Shown piece by piece: positions 1-8,909 of a stretch of DNA of 64,000 nt. The translations under genes were made by a program, and so were the position numbers. The stretch is from Desulfothermus sp964427155. Its GTDB lineage: Bacteria; Desulfobacterota; Desulfovibrionia; Desulfovibrionales; Desulfothermaceae. The DNA is taken from the NCBI GenBank assembly GCA_964427155.1, contig CAYRSC010000024.1:1-64000 (forward strand). Reading direction: 5' to 3'. The notes below the pieces were generated by a model that saw only the letters and a list, made by a program, of their open reading frames with translations, did not search any database and was not told where the DNA came from. The stretch's first letter is position 1, and each line of letters opens with the position of its first letter.

Positions 1-98
1 ACGATCCATCGGTCCAGGTGGGCCTCTATGATCTCTGCTGTGGTCCAGTCCTTATTGTTTGTAATGATGATGCTCTTGCCGCTTGAATAGAATTTATT
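1..98 (-). pseudogene. Transposase fragment (DDE type, IS4/IS1634-like)
   Basis: Read on the minus strand, this stretch encodes a peptide containing GKSIIITNNKDWTTAEII, followed by HLDRWIV, and runs off the left edge. That pattern (a 'TN..DW...EII.AHLDRW.VE' block) is typical of the region before the last catalytic Glu of IS4/IS1634-like DDE transposases. The frame does not continue convincingly upstream: the better-looking residues before about position 100 lie in another frame, which suggests a frameshift or a decayed copy. The family call is by eye, so IS4 versus IS1634 is not resolved. What lies left of the window decides whether the rest of the gene survives. Confidence 0.45.
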
Positions 99-201
99 GC
101 ATCTCCCACCTCCTTGGTGGCACCTACGGTCTTTCCCGCAAGCTTTCTTTCCCCCTGTCTCAGGATAACATATTGAAATTTATTATGTTCATCACTAGAA
201 G

Positions 202-414
202 GGTTATCCAAAAGAGATGCCTGCTGGCTGTCGTTCTTTACAAAGCAATGCTGAAGTGGTGGTTCTTGAGCGTAATAACAGTAGGCAACAAAATTGGTTT
301 AGACGTTTCCGGCGTAAAAGCATCGTTATATCGAAGAGTAAAGAAATAGTCGATTAACTTGCCAAATTTTATGTAAATGGCAGTATAATGAAGTTGTTAT
401 CATTACTTACTTAA
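202..414 (+). pseudogene. IS1-family transposase remnant (InsB C-terminus)
   Basis: The plus strand encodes a peptide with VVVLERNNSRQQNWFRRF followed by RRKSIVISKSKEIVD, which matches the C-terminal part of IS1-family InsB transposases (the 'NSRQRxWxARFRRKSxVVSKSxEMVD' block). A stop codon at 355-357 interrupts it, and the same frame then continues with LAKFYVNGSIMKLLSLLT before a second stop, again as expected for the IS1 C-terminus. A stop at 196-198 and the absence of the N-terminal part show that this is a dead fragment. Together with the minus-strand transposase piece next to it, it marks an old insertion site. Confidence 0.6.
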
Positions 415-477
415 AACCCTACAAAATTATTGTCCCATTCTGGCTCATTCTAATTGGCCTAACCCTATATCAAACCC

Positions 478-491
478 CTTGTATATACAAG
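478..491. promoter_or_regulatory. Perfect 14-bp palindrome, candidate operator
   Basis: CTTGTATATACAAG is a perfect inverted repeat about 40 bases before the start codon of the flavodoxin-like gene. The sequence and symmetry resemble binding sites of MarR/OhrR-type repressors (TTGTATATACAA-like), but no such regulator gene lies in the window. The stretch from 415 to 530 holds no other gene, so this is the best candidate control site for the flavodoxin/ugd pair. Confidence 0.45.
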
Positions 492-530
492 ACAAAAATG
501 CTAAATCCACCAAAAAGGAGGTAGCATGCC

Positions 531-1013
531 ATGAAGATACTTGTGCTGTATTATTCAAAGACAGGAAACACAAAAAAACTGGCCCAGGCCATTGCCCAGG
601 GAGTGGAAGAGGTGGAGGGGGCAGAGGCCATTTTGAGGTCCACCTCAGAGGTTACAAAGGAAGATTTTCTGGAATCTCAGGGGATAATAGCAGGGTCTCC
701 AGTATATTTTGGGGTGATGGCTGCAGAACTAAAGAAGGTATTTGACGATTTCGTAGGGATCAGAAAAAAGATGGAAAACAAAGTGGGTGCGGCCTTTACC
801 ACATCTGGCGATGCCACTGGTGGAAAAGAAACCACCATCTTCTCTATTATCCAGTGTATGCTCATCTATGGTATGGTGATCGTGGGCGACCCAATGAGCG
901 CCACAGGTCATTATGGCGTGGCATGTGTGGGCTCCCCCGACGATAAGGCGATGGAAAATGGTAAAAAGCTGGGGAAAAGGGTAGCTGAGGTGGCAATAAA
1001 ACTAACAAGTTAA
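531..1013 (+). CDS. Flavodoxin-like flavoprotein (WrbA/flavodoxin family)
   Basis: This 160-residue protein has the FMN phosphate-binding loop of flavodoxins near the N-terminus (SKTGNT, residues 9-14), a GSPVYFG segment near residue 55 and a TTSGDATGGKETT segment near residue 90 that fits the second FMN loop of the WrbA/NADPH-dependent FMN reductase group. It is shorter than classical WrbA (about 200 residues). It probably works as a soluble FMN electron carrier or quinone/NAD(P)H reductase; the substrate cannot be read from sequence. A strong ribosome site (AAGGAGG) lies about 10 bases upstream of the ATG. The palindrome further upstream may control it. The ugd gene follows after 25 bases and may be co-transcribed, although no functional link is obvious. 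Confidence 0.8.
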   Translation: MKILVLYYSKTGNTKKLAQAIAQGVEEVEGAEAILRSTSEVTKEDFLESQGIIAGSPVYFGVMAAELKKVFDDFVGIRKKMENKVGAAFTTSGDATGGKETTIFSIIQCMLIYGMVIVGDPMSATGHYGVACVGSPDDKAMENGKKLGKRVAEVAIKLTS

Positions 1014-1038
1014 TCTAAAGAGGAAAGAGAAAGGCGAG

Positions 1039-2376
1039 ATGGATATTTGCATTGTGGGCACTGGATATGTGGGACTTGTGACCGCCGCATGTTTTGCGGA
1101 GATGGGAAATAACGTAACCTGTGTGGACATAAAAGAGGAGGTGGTAAGGGACCTGCAGAGGGGAAAAATCCATATCTATGAGCCAGGTCTGGAAGATCTG
1201 GTAAAGAGAAACCTCAAAGAAGAGAGGCTCCACTTTACCACCTCCCTTAAAGAGGGGATCCAGAGCTCCCTTTTTATCTTCATCTGTGTGGGGACTCCCC
1301 CCAGGGAGGATGGTGGATGTGACCTCTCCCAGGTGGAGACAGTGGCAAGGGAGATAGGACGTCTTATAGAAGAATACCGCATAGTGGTTAATAAATCCAC
1401 TGTCCCTGTTGGGACTGCAGATAGGGTTAGGGAGATAATAGCCCAGGAGGTGGATAGGCGAGGTATTTCAGTGGAATTTGATGTGGTGTCAAACCCGGAA
1501 TTTTTAAAGGAAGGGGATGCGGTAAATGACTTTATGAAACCAGACAGGGTTATAATAGGGACAGACAACGTTAGGACCGCAGAGCTATTTAAGGCACTTT
1601 ACGCCCCTTTTGCACGAAGCAGAGAGAAACTTATAATAATGGGCGTAAGGAGTGCAGAGATGACTAAATATGCGGCAAATGCCATGCTGGCAACCAAGAT
1701 CTCCTTTATTAATGAGATTGCCAATATCTGTGAAAGGGTAGGAGCGGATATATCTGAGGTGAGGATAGGGATAGGTTCTGATCACAGGATAGGGTATCAT
1801 TTTATATATCCTGGCGTAGGTTATGGGGGGTCCTGTTTTCCCAAGGATGTCCAGGCACTGATAAATACTGCAAGCGAGAGGGGCTATAATCCCAGACTCA
1901 TAAATGCAGTACACCAAGTAAATGAAGAACAAAAGCTGGTCCTGGCCCGAAAGATAGAGGCATACTTTCTCCAGAGGGGGGGCACAGGAGAGAGGACAGT
2001 GGCTGTATGGGGACTTGCATTTAAGGCAAATACTGATGACATAAGGGAGTCCTCCGCCATCTCTATAATTGAATACCTGACCTCTCGGGGAATAGCTATA
2101 AGGGGATTTGATCCAAAGGCAAATCAGCGTGCCAGAGAGAGGTTTGCATCCAATGATCTGGTAAAGATAGTAGAAAATGAATATGAGGCCATTGAAGGGG
2201 CAGATTGCCTGGCAGTGGTGACTGAGTGGAATCAATTCAGAAATCCTGATTTTAGGAGAATAAAGGAAGAACTCACTCACCCGGTAATATTTGACGGAAG
2301 GAACCTCTACTCTCCCACCCTCTTGAGGCAGATGGGATTTGAATATTATGGGATAGGGAGAGGATCAGCCTCGTGA
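1039..2376 (+). CDS. ugd: UDP-glucose 6-dehydrogenase
   Basis: The enzyme oxidises UDP-glucose to UDP-glucuronate with two NAD+, supplying sugar for envelope polysaccharides. At 445 residues it has the usual bacterial size. The N-terminal Rossmann motif GTGYVG is at residues 7-12, the linker carries NPEFLKEG and the following MKPDRVIIG typical of the family, and the catalytic cysteine sits in GGSCFPKD (Cys266). The C-terminal UDP-binding domain has the WGLAFKANTDDIRESSA block. No glycosyltransferase or polysaccharide cluster is next to it, so its end product here is unknown. Its last 12 bases overlap the 3' end of the convergent RND permease gene, which leaves no room for a separate terminator. 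Confidence 0.95.
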   Translation: MDICIVGTGYVGLVTAACFAEMGNNVTCVDIKEEVVRDLQRGKIHIYEPGLEDLVKRNLKEERLHFTTSLKEGIQSSLFIFICVGTPPREDGGCDLSQVETVAREIGRLIEEYRIVVNKSTVPVGTADRVREIIAQEVDRRGISVEFDVVSNPEFLKEGDAVNDFMKPDRVIIGTDNVRTAELFKALYAPFARSREKLIIMGVRSAEMTKYAANAMLATKISFINEIANICERVGADISEVRIGIGSDHRIGYHFIYPGVGYGGSCFPKDVQALINTASERGYNPRLINAVHQVNEEQKLVLARKIEAYFLQRGGTGERTVAVWGLAFKANTDDIRESSAISIIEYLTSRGIAIRGFDPKANQRARERFASNDLVKIVENEYEAIEGADCLAVVTEWNQFRNPDFRRIKEELTHPVIFDGRNLYSPTLLRQMGFEYYGIGRGSAS

Positions 2377-5300
2377 GATAAGTCTTAATATGTCGTGGAG
2401 GATCACATAGGCAGAAGGGGTAAGGAGCAGGGTAATAAAGGTAGCGAAGAGGATGCCAAATCCCAGACTAACCGCCATGGGTATGAGAAATTGGGCCTGA
2501 ATACTCTTCTCCATTATCATGGGCATGAGACCAAAGAAGGTAGTGAGGGAGGTTAGAAGCACTGCCCTGAATCTCTTTACCCCTGCCTCCACAGCCCGTT
2601 GAGTCACATCTCCAGATAGGTTATTTGCCGCATCTGTGAGCACCAGGGAATCGTTTACCGCCACCCCTGCAAGCCCTACCATCCCAAACATACTCAGTAT
2701 GGTAAGGTGCATTCCCATTATCATATGCCCGAGCACAGCCCCCACAAAACTAAAGGGAATGGCAAGCATTATTACAAAGGGCTGGGTAAAGGAACGCAGT
2801 GGTATAGCCAATAGGGTATATATGGCAAACATGGCAATTATAAAGCCCCTGAAGATGTCCCCCAGGGACTCCTTTTGTTCCTTGCCCACCCCTTCCATGG
2901 AATAATAAAGGTCAGAGTATCTTTTCTGAAGGCGGGGCAAAATAGTGGTGGTAAGATAATGTCTTATCTCATTGGCATTTGCCACCCTTTCATTCACATC
3001 TGCATAAACCGTGATCACCCTCTTCCTATCCACCCGATATATGGTGGAATATCCCCGGGATATCTTTATCCTGGCAACCTCATCAAAGGGCACCAGGGCG
3101 CCTGAAGGGGTCTCTATCCTCATGTGTCTGAGACTCCACAGGGTATTTCGCTCATCCTCTGGAAACCTCACCTTCACCCTTACCTCGTTTTTTCCCCTCA
3201 AAAAACGCACAGCCTCAGAGCCAAAAAATGCGCCCCTCACCTGGGAACCAAGCTCATCCAGAGTAATACCCAGGCTCCGGGCCTCAGGTCTCAGATAAAT
3301 CTTTATTTCCCTCTTCCCTGGTACATAACTGTCATCCACATCATACACCCCCTTTATATGGGACAATTCCCTCTTGAGTTCATTCACCGCCTCTTTCAGT
3401 TGGCCATAATTAGGAGAGGAGAGGTTTACGGCAATGGGACTCCCAAAGCTAAAGAGGTCTCCACTAAAGGTAATGGACTCCACCCCGGGCAAAACCCCCA
3501 CCTTTTTTCTCCACAGATTCAAAAGATAGGTGGTGGATATCTTTCTCTTTTCTGCCTCCAGAAGCTGTATAAATACCTGCCCCTGGTTCTCGCCTATTAC
3601 ATCCACCTTTTCTGAGTGGCCACTTATCTGGAGCTGGAGGCCCTCAATGGTGAGGATATATTTTAGGAGGGGAGGGGAACCTTTTTTGCGATGTTTCTCT
3701 GCCTCTCCTATGGCCTCTACCCCTGCCCTCTCAATACGTTTGAGCATCCTCTCAGTATATGTGCGAGGGGTCCCAGGAGGAAGGGTAATGGAACATATCA
3801 TGGTCTCCCCTTCTACCTTGGGAAAAAAGGTAAATTTTATCCACCCTCCCCTCCACAATCCAAGGGTCAACACCAGGACAATTACTCCCAGGGAAAGGGC
3901 CACATACCGATTAGTTACACACCACTTCACCACCCTCCGATAAGGTCCCTGAACAAACCTATACAGGAGTGCATCTGCCCTGGTTTGAGGAGAAATACCA
4001 TGTTTTAACTGGGATCGATATAGATGACAAGGGAGTATCAAGATGGCCTCTATCAAAGAGGCAATGAGCACAAGGTTTACCACAATGGGAATGTTTCTCA
4101 TGAACTTTCCCATCTGTCCCTGGCCAAGGAGAAGGGGCCAAAAGGCCGCAACAGTGGTGAGAACGGAAAAGATTACTGCCACCGCCACTTCATGGGCCCC
4201 GGAGACAGAGGCCTCAAATGGAGATTCTCCCATCTGACGCCTACTATAAATATTCTCCCCAATAATAATGGCATCGTCCACCACCATTCCCAGGACCATA
4301 ATAAATCCAAAGAGGGATATCATGTTTATGGAGATATCAAACTGGGGCAGGACCAAAAGGGCTCCCAGAAAGGCAATGGGTATCCCTGCGGTTACCCAAA
4401 AGGCCAACCGCTTGTCCAGAAACAGACCCAAAACCAGCATTACCAGCACCAGACCATAGCCCAGGTTCTTGAATAACAGACGCATCCTATCCCTTAGCAT
4501 ACGAGAGACATCTTCAAATATGGTAATATGCACATTGGGGGGAAGAGTTCCCTCTATCCTCTTTACATAGCGGTGCACTGCAGAAGAGACCGTAAGGGCA
4601 TTTTGATCCCCTATCCTGAATATCTCTAGAAGGAGGGCGGGCTTTCCCTGAAACCTGAATTCTATGTAGGAGTCTTCAAAGGAATCTGTAATCCTGGCAA
4701 TATCTTTTAATAACACCTCACTTCCATCTGGCCTGGTAATTATGGGTATATCTCTAAAGTCCCTGGCATAATACCTTCTTCCCTTTATGCGTATAAGGAA
4801 ATCCTCAGCAGAGGAGCGAATGGAGCCCGCTGGCAGGTCATGGGAATAACTACTAATTATCCTTGCCACCTGAGGAAAGGTGAGGTGGTACTTCAAAAGG
4901 TCCTTTTCTGAAATCTCCACGTGGATCTCATTATCCCTGGCCCCATAAATGGTGGCCAGAGACACCTGAGGAAGAGAGGTTATCTCCTCCTTTACCCGCT
5001 GGGCCACATCCTTTAAGGTCTGGGGGGGGACATTGCCATATATGGCCAGATACACCACCTTATTTTTAGTGGTTACCTGTCTCACCACAGGACGGTCTGC
5101 ATCCTTGGGAAAGGTGGTGATTGCATCCACCCTGGACTTTATGTCATCTAGGAGTCTGGACACATCCCATCCCCGCATAACCTGGACCATCACCACCCCA
5201 TAACCCTCTCTGGCGGTTGCAGATATCCTTTTTATACCAGAGAGACCGGATATGGCATCCTCTATGGGAAGGATTATACCCTCTTCTATCTCCTCTGGAG

Positions 5301-5466
5301 ATGCCCCCTCATAGGTGGTCTTAATGGATATAAGATCCAGAGCGGTCTCTGGAAATATCTCTACCTTCATGGTGGTAAGCACCACGATCCCCCCTATTAT
5401 AACAAAGAGGACCAACAGATTAGATGCCACATGATTTTCTACAAACCAGGAGATAACCTTCTTCAT
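2365..5466 (-). CDS. RND efflux transporter permease (AcrB/HAE1-type)
   Basis: This 1033-residue inner-membrane protein has the two-fold repeated RND layout: a transmembrane helix at the N-terminus (residues 10-30), a large periplasmic loop, a bundle of six helices, a second periplasmic loop and a second bundle. The proton-relay Asp pair is visible as MVVDDAIIIGENIY near residue 395, and residues 46-57 carry the YEGASPEEIEEG segment seen in AcrB/MexB-like pumps. It therefore exports hydrophobic or amphiphilic compounds using the proton motive force; the absence of the heavy-metal (CzcA) signature argues for organic substrates. It forms an operon with the adaptor gene upstream (4-base overlap) and the channel gene before that. 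Confidence 0.92.
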   Translation of the reverse strand: MKKVISWFVENHVASNLLVLFVIIGGIVVLTTMKVEIFPETALDLISIKTTYEGASPEEIEEGIILPIEDAISGLSGIKRISATAREGYGVVMVQVMRGWDVSRLLDDIKSRVDAITTFPKDADRPVVRQVTTKNKVVYLAIYGNVPPQTLKDVAQRVKEEITSLPQVSLATIYGARDNEIHVEISEKDLLKYHLTFPQVARIISSYSHDLPAGSIRSSAEDFLIRIKGRRYYARDFRDIPIITRPDGSEVLLKDIARITDSFEDSYIEFRFQGKPALLLEIFRIGDQNALTVSSAVHRYVKRIEGTLPPNVHITIFEDVSRMLRDRMRLLFKNLGYGLVLVMLVLGLFLDKRLAFWVTAGIPIAFLGALLVLPQFDISINMISLFGFIMVLGMVVDDAIIIGENIYSRRQMGESPFEASVSGAHEVAVAVIFSVLTTVAAFWPLLLGQGQMGKFMRNIPIVVNLVLIASLIEAILILPCHLYRSQLKHGISPQTRADALLYRFVQGPYRRVVKWCVTNRYVALSLGVIVLVLTLGLWRGGWIKFTFFPKVEGETMICSITLPPGTPRTYTERMLKRIERAGVEAIGEAEKHRKKGSPPLLKYILTIEGLQLQISGHSEKVDVIGENQGQVFIQLLEAEKRKISTTYLLNLWRKKVGVLPGVESITFSGDLFSFGSPIAVNLSSPNYGQLKEAVNELKRELSHIKGVYDVDDSYVPGKREIKIYLRPEARSLGITLDELGSQVRGAFFGSEAVRFLRGKNEVRVKVRFPEDERNTLWSLRHMRIETPSGALVPFDEVARIKISRGYSTIYRVDRKRVITVYADVNERVANANEIRHYLTTTILPRLQKRYSDLYYSMEGVGKEQKESLGDIFRGFIIAMFAIYTLLAIPLRSFTQPFVIMLAIPFSFVGAVLGHMIMGMHLTILSMFGMVGLAGVAVNDSLVLTDAANNLSGDVTQRAVEAGVKRFRAVLLTSLTTFFGLMPMIMEKSIQAQFLIPMAVSLGFGILFATFITLLLTPSAYVILHDILRLISRG

Positions 5467-6602
5467 CTCTCCACTCTCACCTCCACTCCCTCCACATCTC
5501 CAGCAAGGGGACTTATAACCACCCTATCTCCATCTGACAGACCCTCTCTCACCACAACAGTGTCCCTGGCTCTATAGGCTATCTTTACCTCACAGGAGTA
5601 CACATGCCCCTTTATCACCTTAAATACCCTATTCTTCCCATGAAGGGCAGAGTCTGGGATAACAAAGGCAGGAAATATCTCCTCTCCCATGATGGAAACC
5701 GTCACAAATGTATTGGGGAGCAGGGGAGGTAAGTGCCTCAGGGGCCTATACACAGGGGCAATTGCGTATAACATACGAGTATGTTTATCAATCTCTCCTG
5801 AACACCTCTCTATCCTGCTCATGTATCTCCCCTTCCCTCTTCCTCTGCCAAATTCTATGGACACCACTGAGCCCTGCCCCTGTTTATCCTCATTGTATCC
5901 TGGTATACGTAACCACTGTACCTGCTCCAGGGAGAGAGGTATATACACCTCCACTGCTGAAGAAGAATAAATAAGGGCCAGGTTCTCCCCAGGGGCCACA
6001 AACTGCCCCAACTCCACATTTCTGGAGATCACCACCCCCTCAAAGGGAGAGAGAATTGTGGTCCTCTTTAGATGCAGTCTGGCAAGCCTCAGAGATGCCC
6101 TGGCCGCTTCCACCCTGGCCTGGGCAGAACGAAGCTGGGGGAGCTTTGCCACCAGTGGTGGGATGGGCCGATGGGGGTGGAGCATATTCCACTCTTCCCT
6201 GGCCTGAGAGGCATCCTCCCTGAGTTTCTCTAGATCTGCCTTTGCCCTCTCCAACTCTGCCATGGCCTGGGCCTGCTCTATCTCATAATCCCTTTTGTCC
6301 AACCGAATCAGCACCTCTCCTTTCTTCACAAAACATCCTGGATAGAGATGGGAAGAGATAAAAACTACCCTCCCCTGTTGCTGAGAGGTCACAGAGGCCC
6401 TATCCCTGGCCCTTACCTCTGCATAGGTATGTATCTTCACATGATAGTGAGTTGGATGTACCACCATGGTATCCACAACAAAAATGGGCCTTTTGTGTGT
6501 GGACCTGGCAGGAGGGGAACTATGATGGGCCATGAGCAGGGCAACTGCTCCCCCCGAAAGGAGAAGTACAAAAGCTATTATTAACTGCTTCTTTATACTC
6601 AT
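5463..6602 (-). CDS. Efflux adaptor, HlyD/AcrA-type membrane fusion protein
   Basis: This 379-residue periplasmic adaptor links the RND permease to the outer-membrane channel. It starts with a single membrane anchor (residues 7-26) and has no lipobox. The two lipoyl-like half motifs are visible: GRVVFISSHLYPGCFVKKGEVL near residue 95 (only part is quoted as motif), and SPFEGVVISRNVELGQFV after an alpha-helical hairpin rich in Ala, Glu and Arg (about residues 115-200). The C-terminal beta-barrel and membrane-proximal domains end at a typical 'DGDRVVISPL' turn. The gene overlaps the permease by 4 bases, a strong sign of translational coupling. The hairpin is rather short, which may reflect the partner channel. 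Confidence 0.9.
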   Translation of the reverse strand: MSIKKQLIIAFVLLLSGGAVALLMAHHSSPPARSTHKRPIFVVDTMVVHPTHYHVKIHTYAEVRARDRASVTSQQQGRVVFISSHLYPGCFVKKGEVLIRLDKRDYEIEQAQAMAELERAKADLEKLREDASQAREEWNMLHPHRPIPPLVAKLPQLRSAQARVEAARASLRLARLHLKRTTILSPFEGVVISRNVELGQFVAPGENLALIYSSSAVEVYIPLSLEQVQWLRIPGYNEDKQGQGSVVSIEFGRGRGKGRYMSRIERCSGEIDKHTRMLYAIAPVYRPLRHLPPLLPNTFVTVSIMGEEIFPAFVIPDSALHGKNRVFKVIKGHVYSCEVKIAYRARDTVVVREGLSDGDRVVISPLAGDVEGVEVRVER

Positions 6603-6615
6603 GTGAGCCCCCTAT

Positions 6616-8076
6616 TTAAAAGAGACCTCCTCCCATTGCCTTAAACAAAAAGATGTCGTTCTGAATAAGTTTCAACCTCAAATGGAGGACCCTTATCCTT
6701 TCCCTTACGTATTCAAGCTCATCCTCCAACACCACTGAGGCATCCACCAGTCCCCTATCAAATCTCTCCCTATCAAGAACCATCTTTTCCTTGAGATGCA
6801 AAAGTGCAACCTGGGCAAGTTCTAACTCCTTTCTAAAACTGGCACTATTGCTAAGACCAGACTCCACCTCCAACATGGCATTTAAGACCGTCTTTTGATA
6901 CCTTATAATGGCCTCCTCTAACACTGCCCGCGCCTGTTTTTGATTATATTTCAGTTTGTTGGCATTAAAGAGAGGATATAACACTTCTCCAGAAAGGGCC
7001 CATATCCTGGATATGGGATCAAAGAGGGTGGCAAGCTCCCCTGAGGTAAATCCTCCAGAAGCAGATAGGGTAATGGAGGGGAACCTTATGGCCCTGGCAT
7101 ATCCATAGCTCGCAAGAGATGCCCTTAAATCACACAGGGCCGCCCTAACGTCTGGTCTTCTGGCAATCACTGTGGAGGGAAGGCATACAGGGATGAAAGG
7201 GATATTTAACCTTACCCCCTCAGAGGGCATCCAACTACACTTTCCCGCTGGATACCCTCCCAACAACACATCCATCTCCTCGCAGAGATGGAGTCTCTGA
7301 CGAACAAGTTCAGTGAGGTCCCCCTGGGCCGAGGCAAGACGCCTCTCAAGATCTTTCACCCTGGAGAGGGGGGCCATTCCCCTTTCAAAGGAAGAAGATG
7401 TGAGTAGATAAAGTTTCCTTAGGAGGGATATCTCCCTTTTAACCAGAGCTATCTCCTTATCCAGGGCCGCCACATCAAAAAAATACTCCACACACTGGCT
7501 CACCACACCCAGCCTCACCACATCCCTCTCCTGCCTTCCCTTTAGCAGGTTTTCTCGTTCCACTTCTCTGCTGTATCTGAGTTTACCCCATATATCCAAT
7601 TCATAAGAGACCACTCCCTCAAGGGAGTAGGTGTTTGAGGTCCTGGATACTGTCTTACTCTTCCCAAAGGGAAGGGGTATCTCATAAGAACTCCTCTGAC
7701 GTCTCACACCAAGGGAAATATCTGCCCTGGGATATAGAGAACTCCTGCTCTTCAAATAGGCATAACGAAGGGCGATCAGGCGCTGGGCCGCCAGGGCCAC
7801 ATCCAGATTCTTGTGAAGGGCCTCTTTCACCACCCTCTTAAGATAAGGAGATTTAAACACCTTATACCAACTCCACAGGCTCTCATCTGTGGCGTTTGAG
7901 GCATTCACATAGACAGCATATGTAAAATGGGTGGGTAGAGGGAAAATAGAGGTGGAATTTGCTGTGAGAGGAAATCTCCCCCTGCAACCAGAAAATGCCA
8001 CAAGTGCACCAACCAGGAGAAGGATAGAGATCCAGAGGAAAGGTGCTCTATTTAAGAGAGAAAAAGTCCTTTGCAT
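6616..8076 (-). CDS. Outer-membrane efflux channel lipoprotein (TolC/NodT/OprM family)
   Basis: The 486-residue product has a hydrophobic signal (residues 12-28) ending in a lipobox-like GALVAFSGC, with Cys31 the likely lipidated residue, as in OprM/NodT channels rather than TolC itself. The body shows the two tandem OEP repeats of the family, with long coiled-coil helices, ALRYAYLKSRSSLYP and AICFPSIT-like turns, and the 'RRPDVRAA' segment near residue 310 that is a hallmark of NodT-type channels. It is the first gene of the channel-adaptor-permease operon. Its start codon lies inside the 3' end of the tatD gene (29-base overlap), so the pump may be read from the tatD promoter. Confidence 0.9.
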   Translation of the reverse strand: MQRTFSLLNRAPFLWISILLLVGALVAFSGCRGRFPLTANSTSIFPLPTHFTYAVYVNASNATDESLWSWYKVFKSPYLKRVVKEALHKNLDVALAAQRLIALRYAYLKSRSSLYPRADISLGVRRQRSSYEIPLPFGKSKTVSRTSNTYSLEGVVSYELDIWGKLRYSREVERENLLKGRQERDVVRLGVVSQCVEYFFDVAALDKEIALVKREISLLRKLYLLTSSSFERGMAPLSRVKDLERRLASAQGDLTELVRQRLHLCEEMDVLLGGYPAGKCSWMPSEGVRLNIPFIPVCLPSTVIARRPDVRAALCDLRASLASYGYARAIRFPSITLSASGGFTSGELATLFDPISRIWALSGEVLYPLFNANKLKYNQKQARAVLEEAIIRYQKTVLNAMLEVESGLSNSASFRKELELAQVALLHLKEKMVLDRERFDRGLVDASVVLEDELEYVRERIRVLHLRLKLIQNDIFLFKAMGGGLF

Positions 8077-8854
8077 TTTTCCCAGTCTCTCTCCACACCT
8101 CAGTGAGACCTATCCCCTTTATGGAGGATATGGCCTGTGCTGTGTATGCCACATACGCGGGTTCATTTCTCTTTCCCCTAAAAGGAGAAGGGGTCAAAAA
8201 GGGACAATCGGTCTCAATGAGCATCCTGGAAAGGGGGATCTCCTTTACCGCATCCCTCAGGGCCTCTGCCTTTTTAAAGGTAACCACCCCTGGGATAGAG
8301 ACCATCCAGCCCCGAGCGAGTATCTCCCCTGCCTCATCCCTACCCAAGGTAAAGCAATGCCACATAAGCCTTCGCCCTTTAAATCCCATGTCCTCAAGAA
8401 TGCGCAGGGTCTCAGATAGGGCATCGCGGCAGTGGATCACCACGGGCACATCCATATCTCTGGCAAGTTCCAATTGCGCCTCAAAGGCCCTTATCTGCTC
8501 CTGCCTAGAGGAGAGGTTGCGAAAAAAGTCAAGCCCTATCTCTCCCACTGCCTTTACCCGAACATCCTCTGCCACTATCTCCTTTATCTCATCCAGCATG
8601 GATGGAGAAAAGCTGTGGCTCTCATGGGGATGTAGCCCCACCACAAAAAATACATCTCTATGTTCGTCAAAGAGATGACGATTCTCAAGATAGGCGGATG
8701 GAGACAAAAAAACATTCCCCACGTACTCAATCCCCACCCCCCTGGCCCTCTTGAGGATATTATCCACCTCACAATAGAGATCCTCCAGGTCCAGATGGGC
8801 ATGACTGTCTACCCCAACTTTAGGTAAGCTAAACTCTACAATACCGTTGACCAT
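8048..8854 (-). CDS. tatD: TatD-family metal-dependent DNase
   Basis: TatD proteins are TIM-barrel, metal-dependent hydrolases with DNA 3'-exonuclease/AP-endonuclease activity. The 268-residue product shows the family motifs in order: DSHAHLD (residues 16-22), GLHPHE, GEIGLDFF, VIHCRD, WHCFTLG and ETDCPFLTP. I chose the ATG preceded by AAGGGG at nine bases; a GTG ten codons upstream has its purine-rich site touching the start codon. The final ten residues are lost in an overlap with the start of the efflux-channel gene. The link between tatD and an efflux operon appears to be positional only. Confidence 0.92.
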   Translation of the reverse strand: MVNGIVEFSLPKVGVDSHAHLDLEDLYCEVDNILKRARGVGIEYVGNVFLSPSAYLENRHLFDEHRDVFFVVGLHPHESHSFSPSMLDEIKEIVAEDVRVKAVGEIGLDFFRNLSSRQEQIRAFEAQLELARDMDVPVVIHCRDALSETLRILEDMGFKGRRLMWHCFTLGRDEAGEILARGWMVSIPGVVTFKKAEALRDAVKEIPLSRMLIETDCPFLTPSPFRGKRNEPAYVAYTAQAISSIKGIGLTEVWRETGKNAKDFFSLK

Positions 8855-8909
8855 ATCTACATACCCCTTATGTATCTTTTCCACTTCCTTTTCAACACCT
8901 GTCAGGAGA

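Noticed and set aside
1585..2280. 231-codon open frame on the minus strand inside ugd
   Set aside because: It is antisense to a clearly conserved enzyme, rich in Tyr/Pro/Ser/Cys, and has no domain or ribosome site; the codon bias of ugd explains it.
8043..8678. 211-codon plus-strand frame opposite tatD
   Set aside because: It is antisense to all TatD metal-binding motifs and is Ser/Arg/Thr-rich without a fold signature.
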